This document shows positions 59,068-64,000 of a stretch of 64,000 nt of DNA, in pieces. The notes under the pieces were generated by a model. The model saw only the letters and a list, made by a program, of their open reading frames with translations. It was not told the DNA's origin and searched no databases. Numbering within the stretch: position 1 is the first letter of the stretch; every line of letters begins with the position of its first letter. This stretch comes from Rhodoferax sp. (lineage in GTDB: Bacteria; Pseudomonadota; Gammaproteobacteria; Burkholderiales; Burkholderiaceae_C), in the NCBI GenBank assembly GCA_024236015.1, contig JACKLK010000007.1:186001-250000 (forward strand), written 5' to 3'. Position numbers and translations under genes: made by a program.

Positions 59068-60546
59068 TCAGGCGGCGGCGGCCCAGGCGTGTTGCCGCTC
59101 GGGCACGACCTGCTGCAGGCGCGCCAGGAGTTTCTGGTGGATGCCGCCGAAGCCGCCGTTGCTCATGCACAGGATCTGGTCGCCGGGACGCACCTCGGCA
59201 AGCACCTGCTCGAGCACGGCGCCGATATCGTCGGCCACCCGGGCCTTGTCGCCCAGCGGGGCGAGCACCTCTCGCGCGTCCCATCCCAGTCCGCCGGCAT
59301 GGCAGAAGGCCAGGTCCGCCGATGCCAGCGCCCAGGGCAGCTGCGCCTTCATCGCACCGAGCTTCATCGTATTGGTACGGGGTTCGAACACGGCCAGGAT
59401 CCGCACCGACGGGCCGACCTTGCGGCGCAGGCCCTCGAGCGTGGTGTGGATCGCCGTGGGATGGTGGGCGAAGTCGTCGTACACCGTGACCGGCGCACTC
59501 GACGCCGGCACACCTGCCAGCGGCACGCTTCCGCGCAGCTCCATGCGCCGGCGCACGTTGTCGAACCGGGCCAGGGCCTGCGCCGCGACGGCCGGCTCCA
59601 CGCCCACGTGTTCGGCCGCCGCGATCGCCGCCAGCGCGTTGAGCTGGTTGTGCCGGCCGCTCAAGCCCCAGCACACGGTGGCCAACGGCGTCCCGTGGCG
59701 CAACACCTCGAACCGATCGGGCTCGCCCTCGGCCGTGTAGTCGCTCACGGCGGCGCCGAAACTGCGCTGCTCGCTCCAGCAACCCGCGGCCATCACGCGG
59801 GCCAGGCTTTCTTCCAGGCCGTTGACGATGATGCGTCCGCTGCCGTGCGGCCCGGTCCCCGGCACCATGCGCACCAGGTGGCGGAACTGCCGTTCGATGT
59901 CGGCCAGGTCGTCGAAGATGTCGGCGTGGTCGAACTCCAGGTTGTTCAGGATCGCGGTGCGCGGGCGGTAATGCACGAACTTGCTGCGCTTGTCGAAGAA
60001 CGCGGTGTCGTATTCGTCGGCCTCGATGACGAACAGCGGCTTGCGCGCCTGGGCCGTCGGCGTCGGGGATCCGCCGAGCCGCGCCGACGCCGAGAAGTTC
60101 ATCGCCACGCCGCCGATCAGGAAACCCGGCGCAAGGCCGGCACACTCCAGGATCCAGGCCAGCATGGCGGTGGTCGTGGTCTTGCCATGGGTGCCCGCGA
60201 CCGCCAGGACATGGCGGCCCTGCAACACGTGCTCGGCCAGCCATTGCGGGCCGCTCGTGTAGGGTGCCCCGGCGTCGAGGATGGCCTCCATCAACGGGTA
60301 CCGGGGCGAGCCATCGGCCAGCACGGCCCGGCTGACGACATTGCCGACGACGAACAGGTCCGGCCGCAGCTCGAGCTGGTCGGCGCCGTAACCTTCGATC
60401 AGGTCGATGCCCAGCGCACGCAGCTGGTCGCTCATGGGCGGATAGACGCCGGTGTCGCATCCGGTGACCGTATGGCCCTGCTCGCGGGCCAGCGCGGCCA
60501 GTCCGCCCATGAAGGTGCCGCAGATGCCCAGGATATGGATATGCAT
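59068..60546 (-). CDS. mpl: UDP-MurNAc:L-Ala-gamma-D-Glu-meso-DAP ligase (wall recycling)
   Basis: Reattaches recycled tripeptide to UDP-MurNAc. It has 492 residues from ATG 60546; GTG 60549 is adjacent. MurC-like HILGICGTFMGGLAALA, ATP loop AGTHGKTTTTAMLAWIL, VIEADEYDTAFFDKRSKF (the Mpl form of the DES/DEY motif), NNLEFDHADIF, and VYDDFAHHPTA. Minus-strand TAAAAT lies 6 bases before the ATG. It is convergent with aroG and divergent from an unknown gene. Confidence 0.94.
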   Translation of the reverse strand: MHIHILGICGTFMGGLAALAREQGHTVTGCDTGVYPPMSDQLRALGIDLIEGYGADQLELRPDLFVVGNVVSRAVLADGSPRYPLMEAILDAGAPYTSGPQWLAEHVLQGRHVLAVAGTHGKTTTTAMLAWILECAGLAPGFLIGGVAMNFSASARLGGSPTPTAQARKPLFVIEADEYDTAFFDKRSKFVHYRPRTAILNNLEFDHADIFDDLADIERQFRHLVRMVPGTGPHGSGRIIVNGLEESLARVMAAGCWSEQRSFGAAVSDYTAEGEPDRFEVLRHGTPLATVCWGLSGRHNQLNALAAIAAAEHVGVEPAVAAQALARFDNVRRRMELRGSVPLAGVPASSAPVTVYDDFAHHPTAIHTTLEGLRRKVGPSVRILAVFEPRTNTMKLGAMKAQLPWALASADLAFCHAGGLGWDAREVLAPLGDKARVADDIGAVLEQVLAEVRPGDQILCMSNGGFGGIHQKLLARLQQVVPERQHAWAAAA

Positions 60547-60656
60547 CACGGGATTTTAGGTGAGGGGCCATGGGTGCCGGCGCGTGCAAGGCCCCGGGAC
60601 GCGAGGCCGGGCCGCCATGATGGCGGACCGCCGACGAATCCGTGGACAATCGCGGG

Positions 60657-61262
60657 ATGGAACATGGCGCCGAAGGCTGGAGAGCCGAGATTGCTGCCGC
60701 GGCGGCGCGTCTGGTGGTCGAGGACGGGCTCGAATACGGGCCGGCCAAGCGGCAGGCCGTGCGCTTGCTGGGCCTGCCGGCCCGCACGCCCTTGCCGGGC
60801 AATGACGAACTCGAGGATGCGGTGTTCGAACACATCGCCATCTTCTGCGCCGACACCCAGCCGCTGGAACTGGCCGCGTTGCGATCGCTGGCGGCGCGCT
60901 GGATGGAACGGCTGGAGCCGTTCCGCCCGCACCTGGGTTCGGCCGTATGGCGCGGCAGCGCGACCCGCCAGTCCGACATCGTGCTCGAACTGTTCTGCGA
61001 CGACTCGAAATCGGCGGAAATCGCGTTGATCGACGCGCATGTCGCATACGAACCGCGTACCGTCCACGGCATGCGCGGCGACACGGTCGAGGCGCTGAGC
61101 ATCGCGGACTTCTGTCCGGAGCTGAACACCATGGTGTCGATCCACCTGCTGGTCTACGACCATGACGACTTGCGCGGCGCCTTGCGCCACGACGGCAAAG
61201 GCCGCACGTCGCGGGGGGATCTGGCCGCGCTGCGAGAATTGCTGCGCAGCCCCAGCCCATGA
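60657..61262 (+). CDS. Conserved protein of unknown function
   Basis: 201 residues from ATG 60657. Soluble, no signal or membrane segment. Recognisable stretches are ARLVVEDGLEYGPAKRQAVR, the acidic LPGNDELEDAVFEHIAIF, SDIVLELFCDDSKSAEIALI and the end ISIADF-like LSIADFCPELNTMVSIHLL. The Asp/Glu pattern could be a nucleotidyltransferase-type acid cluster, but I do not recognise the family with confidence. GACAAT lies 6 bases before the ATG. Its stop overlaps the TlpA-like gene (ATGA), so the two are coupled. Confidence 0.8.
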   Translation: MEHGAEGWRAEIAAAAARLVVEDGLEYGPAKRQAVRLLGLPARTPLPGNDELEDAVFEHIAIFCADTQPLELAALRSLAARWMERLEPFRPHLGSAVWRGSATRQSDIVLELFCDDSKSAEIALIDAHVAYEPRTVHGMRGDTVEALSIADFCPELNTMVSIHLLVYDHDDLRGALRHDGKGRTSRGDLAALRELLRSPSP

Positions 61263-61840
61263 CGACACCGGAACGCGAATCCCCTCCCCCCGGCCAACAC
61301 CCCCAGCCCGCGGCAGAAGCGGCGCGGCGGCGATGGTTGTTCGCTGCGGTTGCGGGCACGGCCGCGGCCGCGGGCGCCGGCCTGTGGTGGTGGCAGGCGC
61401 GACCGGGCGTCGGCTCGCCCGGGCAGGCCCATGCCATCTGGAACATGGAATTTCCCACGCACGGCGGCGCCACGCTGTCCATGCGCAGCTTCGCCGGCCG
61501 CCCCCTGCTGCTCAATTTCTGGGCCACCTGGTGCCCGCCGTGCATCGAGGAAATGCCGCTGCTCGATCGCTTCTACGCCGAAAACCATGCCAACGGTTGG
61601 CAAGTCCTGGGTCTGGCCGTGGACCAGGGGGCTGCCGTCACGCGTTTCCTGACCCAGACGCCGGTGCAATTTCCGGTTGCGCTGGCAGGCATGGCGGGGG
61701 TCGAACTGAGTCGTTCGCTGGGCAATCAGGGGGGCGGCCTGCCGTTCACGGTGGTGTTCGACGGAACAGGACAGGTCGCCCAACGTAAAATAGGCCGCGT
61801 CGACCCGCAAGACCTGCAGGAATGGCGCGACATGCGGTAG
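61259..61840 (+). CDS. TlpA/ResA-type membrane-anchored thioredoxin
   Basis: 193 residues. Positively charged N-terminus, one membrane anchor (residues 26-44, WLFAAVAGTAAAAGAGLWWW), then a periplasmic thioredoxin domain with the redox motif WCPPC at residues 91-95 and the cis-Pro in GGGLPFTVVF. It probably reduces periplasmic disulfides, for example in cytochrome c assembly. In many relatives aroQ lies between this gene and accB; here it is absent. Confidence 0.9.
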   Translation: MTTPERESPPPGQHPQPAAEAARRRWLFAAVAGTAAAAGAGLWWWQARPGVGSPGQAHAIWNMEFPTHGGATLSMRSFAGRPLLLNFWATWCPPCIEEMPLLDRFYAENHANGWQVLGLAVDQGAAVTRFLTQTPVQFPVALAGMAGVELSRSLGNQGGGLPFTVVFDGTGQVAQRKIGRVDPQDLQEWRDMR

Positions 61841-62021
61841 CCATCGAGACACGCGAATCACCGGCCACGCGACACCTTCGGCCGCAGTGGCCGGCCCGCA
61901 GCCCACCAGCGGCCCGCCCTGCGGCGAGCCAGAAATAGTCGAAATTTAAACGAAGATAACCGCATTTGCCCCACATTTGAGGTAAATTCGCGGCTCATCA
62001 CATCATGTCGTTGGAGACACC

Positions 62022-62474
62022 ATGGATCTGAGAAAACTCAAGACACTGATCGATCTGGTATCGGATTCGAACGTGTCCGAACTGGAAATCACGGAAGCCG
62101 AAGGCAAGGTGCGAATCGTCAAGGCCGGCGTTGCCGGCGCGCCGGTGCACTACCAGACCATTCAGGCCGCCCCGCCGCCCGCCGTGGCCCAGGTCGCGCC
62201 CGTGGCTGCGGAAGCCGCCGTCGTTCCCGAGGCACCGGCAAACCATGTCGTGAAGTCGCCGATGGTGGGCACCTTCTACCGCAGCGCGTCGCCGGGTGCC
62301 AAGCCCTTCGTCGAGGTCGGCAGCACCATCAAGGAGGGCGAGACCCTGTGCATCGTCGAGGCCATGAAGATCCTCAACGAAATCGAAGCCGACAAGACCG
62401 GCACCGTCACCAACATCCTGTGCGCCAATGGCCAGGCCGTCGAATACGGGCAACCGCTGTTCGAAATCTCCTGA
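62022..62474 (+). CDS. accB: Biotin carboxyl carrier protein of acetyl-CoA carboxylase
   Basis: Carries biotin between the carboxylase subunits in fatty acid synthesis. It has 150 residues: N-terminal helix (MDLRKLKTLIDLVSDSNV), an Ala/Pro-rich linker (residues 48-72) and the biotinyl domain with Lys116 in EAMKI. GGAG lies 9-12 bases before the ATG. The 181-base gap upstream contains the AT-rich block 61935-61990 with TAAATT at 61983-61988, the likely accBC promoter. accC follows after 18 bases. Confidence 0.97.
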   Translation: MDLRKLKTLIDLVSDSNVSELEITEAEGKVRIVKAGVAGAPVHYQTIQAAPPPAVAQVAPVAAEAAVVPEAPANHVVKSPMVGTFYRSASPGAKPFVEVGSTIKEGETLCIVEAMKILNEIEADKTGTVTNILCANGQAVEYGQPLFEIS

Positions 62475-62492
62475 CCCCGGTCAGCGCAACCC

Positions 62493-63842
62493 ATGTTCAA
62501 GAAGATCCTGGTAGCCAATCGAGGCGAAATCGCATTGCGCATCCAGCGCGCCAGCCGCGAACTCGGCATCACCGCGGTGATGGTGTATTCGGAGGCTGAC
62601 CGCAACGCCAAATACGTCAAGCTGGCCGACGAGGCCGTGTGCATCGGGCCGGCGCCCTCGGCGCTGAGTTACCTCAACATGCCCGCCATCATCTCGGCGG
62701 CCGAAGTCACCGACGCCGAGGCCATTCATCCGGGCTACGGTTTCCTCAGCGAGAACGCCGGTTTCGCGGAGCGGGTCGAGAAAAGCGGATTCCAGTTCAT
62801 CGGGCCCACGCCGGAGTCGATCCGCATCATGGGCGACAAGGTGTCGGCCAAGCAGGCCATGATCAAGGCCGGCGTGCCTTGCGTGCCCGGGTCGGAAGGC
62901 GAATTGCCCGACGACTCGGTGCAGGTGCGGCGCATGGCCAAGAGCATCGGTTATCCGGTGATCATCAAGGCGGCCGGCGGCGGCGGCGGACGCGGCATGC
63001 GCGTCGTGCACACCGAAGCGGCCCTGGTCAACGCGGTGCAGATGACCAAGGCCGAGGCCGGCGCCGCGTTCGGCAATCCTGCGGTGTACATGGAAAAGTT
63101 CCTGCAGAACCCGCGCCACATCGAGATCCAGGTGCTGGCCGACAAGCACAAGAACGCCGTCTACCTGGGCGAGCGCGACTGCTCCATGCAGCGGCGCCAC
63201 CAGAAGGTCATCGAAGAGGCGCCGGCGCCCGGCATTCCGCGCAAGCTGATCGAGCGCATCGGCGAGCGCTGCGTGGCCGCCTGCAAGAAGATCGGCTACC
63301 GCGGCGCGGGCACCTTCGAGTTCCTGTTCGAGAACGGCGAGTTCTATTTCATCGAGATGAACACCCGGGTCCAGGTGGAACACCCGGTCACCGAGATGAT
63401 CACCGGCGTGGACATCGTCAAGACCCAGATCATGGTGGCCGCGGGCGAGAAGCTGCCGTTCACGCAGCGCCAGATCGAGATCCGCGGCCATGCGATCGAA
63501 TGCCGCATCAACGCCGAGGACCCGTACAAGTTCGTTCCGTCGCCGGGGCGCATCACCATGTGGCATCCGCCCGGCGGACCGGGCGTGCGCGTGGACTCGC
63601 ACATCTACACCAACTACTTCGTGCCGCCGAACTACGACTCGATGATCGGCAAGATCATCGTGCATGGCGACACGCGCGAGCAGGCGCTGGCGCGCATGCG
63701 CACCGCACTGGGCGAGACCGTGGTCGAGGGCATCAACACCAACATCCCGCTGCATCGCGAGCTGGTGGTCGATGCCAAGTTCTGCGGCGGCGGCACCAAC
63801 ATCCATTACCTGGAAGAGTGGCTTGCGCAGCACAAGCGCTGA
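62493..63842 (+). CDS. accC: Biotin carboxylase subunit of acetyl-CoA carboxylase
   Basis: ATP-grasp enzyme that carboxylates biotin on AccB. It has 449 residues, as in E. coli. KKILVANRGEIALRIQRASR at the start, KAAGGGGGRGMR (ATP loop), YMEKFLQNPRHIEIQVL, ERDCSMQRRHQKVIEEAP, EFYFIEMNTRVQVEHPVTE and GHAIECRINAEDP are all present. Second gene of the accBC operon; prmA starts 10 bases later. Confidence 0.98.
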   Translation: MFKKILVANRGEIALRIQRASRELGITAVMVYSEADRNAKYVKLADEAVCIGPAPSALSYLNMPAIISAAEVTDAEAIHPGYGFLSENAGFAERVEKSGFQFIGPTPESIRIMGDKVSAKQAMIKAGVPCVPGSEGELPDDSVQVRRMAKSIGYPVIIKAAGGGGGRGMRVVHTEAALVNAVQMTKAEAGAAFGNPAVYMEKFLQNPRHIEIQVLADKHKNAVYLGERDCSMQRRHQKVIEEAPAPGIPRKLIERIGERCVAACKKIGYRGAGTFEFLFENGEFYFIEMNTRVQVEHPVTEMITGVDIVKTQIMVAAGEKLPFTQRQIEIRGHAIECRINAEDPYKFVPSPGRITMWHPPGGPGVRVDSHIYTNYFVPPNYDSMIGKIIVHGDTREQALARMRTALGETVVEGINTNIPLHRELVVDAKFCGGGTNIHYLEEWLAQHKR

Positions 63843-63852
63843 CGGAACCGCC

Positions 63853-64000
63853 ATGGTCGAACTGAGCCTGCGCTGCCCGCAAGACCGGGTCGAGGACGTC
63901 TCCGATGCCTTGCAGGCCCTGGACGCCCAGAGCGTCAGCGTCGAGGACGCCGATGCGCTGACCGACGCCGAACAGGCCTTGTTCGGCGAACCCGGCATGG
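63853..64000 (+). CDS. prmA: Ribosomal protein L11 methyltransferase (3'-truncated)
   Basis: Only the first 49 residues are in the window: MVELSLRCPQDRVEDVSDAL, then LDAQSVSVEDADALTDAEQ and LFGEPGM. This is the N-terminal L11-recognition domain of PrmA in betaproteobacteria. The usual place directly after accC supports the call. The catalytic domain lies beyond the window. Confidence 0.85.
   Translation, partial: MVELSLRCPQDRVEDVSDALQALDAQSVSVEDADALTDAEQALFGEPGM

Overview
The window is a gene-dense, GC-rich stretch of chromosome from a betaproteobacterium, almost certainly of the order Burkholderiales. The evidence is gene content and order: dusB-fis-purH, dapF-DUF484-xerC, a DksA with a degenerate zinc finger next to hslVU, a complete mraZ-to-lpxC division and cell wall cluster, tldD next to a DAHP synthase, and accB-accC-prmA. 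The protein sequences fit the same group. I cannot settle family or genus. There is no prophage, plasmid, CRISPR array, tRNA or rRNA gene, and no transposase. Almost everything is core housekeeping.

Layout. 1-9.9 kb: thiD (cut by the edge) and hemL; a glycine-zipper envelope protein; a small unknown protein; purH, fis and dusB on the minus strand; a YqaA-type membrane protein; a LysR regulator; pyrC; and a DUF3025 protein. 10-15.2 kb: htpX; a 726-base non-coding block with repeats; an FAD oxidoreductase and cysteine synthase on the minus strand; the RNase P RNA gene; and a DOPA-dioxygenase-like protein. 15.2-27 kb: a Nudix/metallo-beta-lactamase fusion, dapF, a DUF484 gene, xerC, a 23S rRNA methyltransferase, a CobW-type metal GTPase, dksA, a STAS-domain protein and hslVU. 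27-46 kb: mraZ, rsmH, ftsL, ftsI, murE, murF, mraY, murD, ftsW, murG, murC, ddl, ftsQ, ftsA, ftsZ, then lpxC on its own promoter and a small membrane protein. 46-57.7 kb: a transglutaminase-like protein; ruvC, a CdsA-family enzyme, an acyltransferase, mtgA, a TonB-like protein, an RNB exonuclease and a YqiA-like hydrolase on the minus strand; then rodA, a hydroxyacid dehydrogenase and tldD. 57.7-64 kb: an attenuator-controlled DAHP synthase, mpl (minus strand), an unknown protein, a TlpA thioredoxin, accB, accC and the start of prmA.

How it fits together. The central block makes lipid II (murE, F, D, G, C, mraY, ddl) and assembles the divisome (ftsL, I, W, Q, A, Z). Nearly every junction overlaps by 1-10 bases, so translation is coupled. 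Outside the block, mtgA, rodA, mpl and dapF serve the same wall-building task, and lpxC, the acyltransferase and the CdsA-type enzyme serve the membranes.

Most notable non-gene signals: (1) four copies of a palindromic element with a conserved core but different, near-perfect arms in each copy; (2) a leader peptide rich in Phe, Tyr and Trp plus a terminator in front of the DAHP synthase gene; (3) thirteen genes in which a -10-like hexamer lies 5-7 bases before the start codon, implying leaderless mRNAs; (4) a 16-base perfect palindrome and four 10-base-phased GTG repeats in front of mraZ; (5) mini-ORFs bridging murD-ftsW and tonB-mtgA by ATGA overlaps at both ends.
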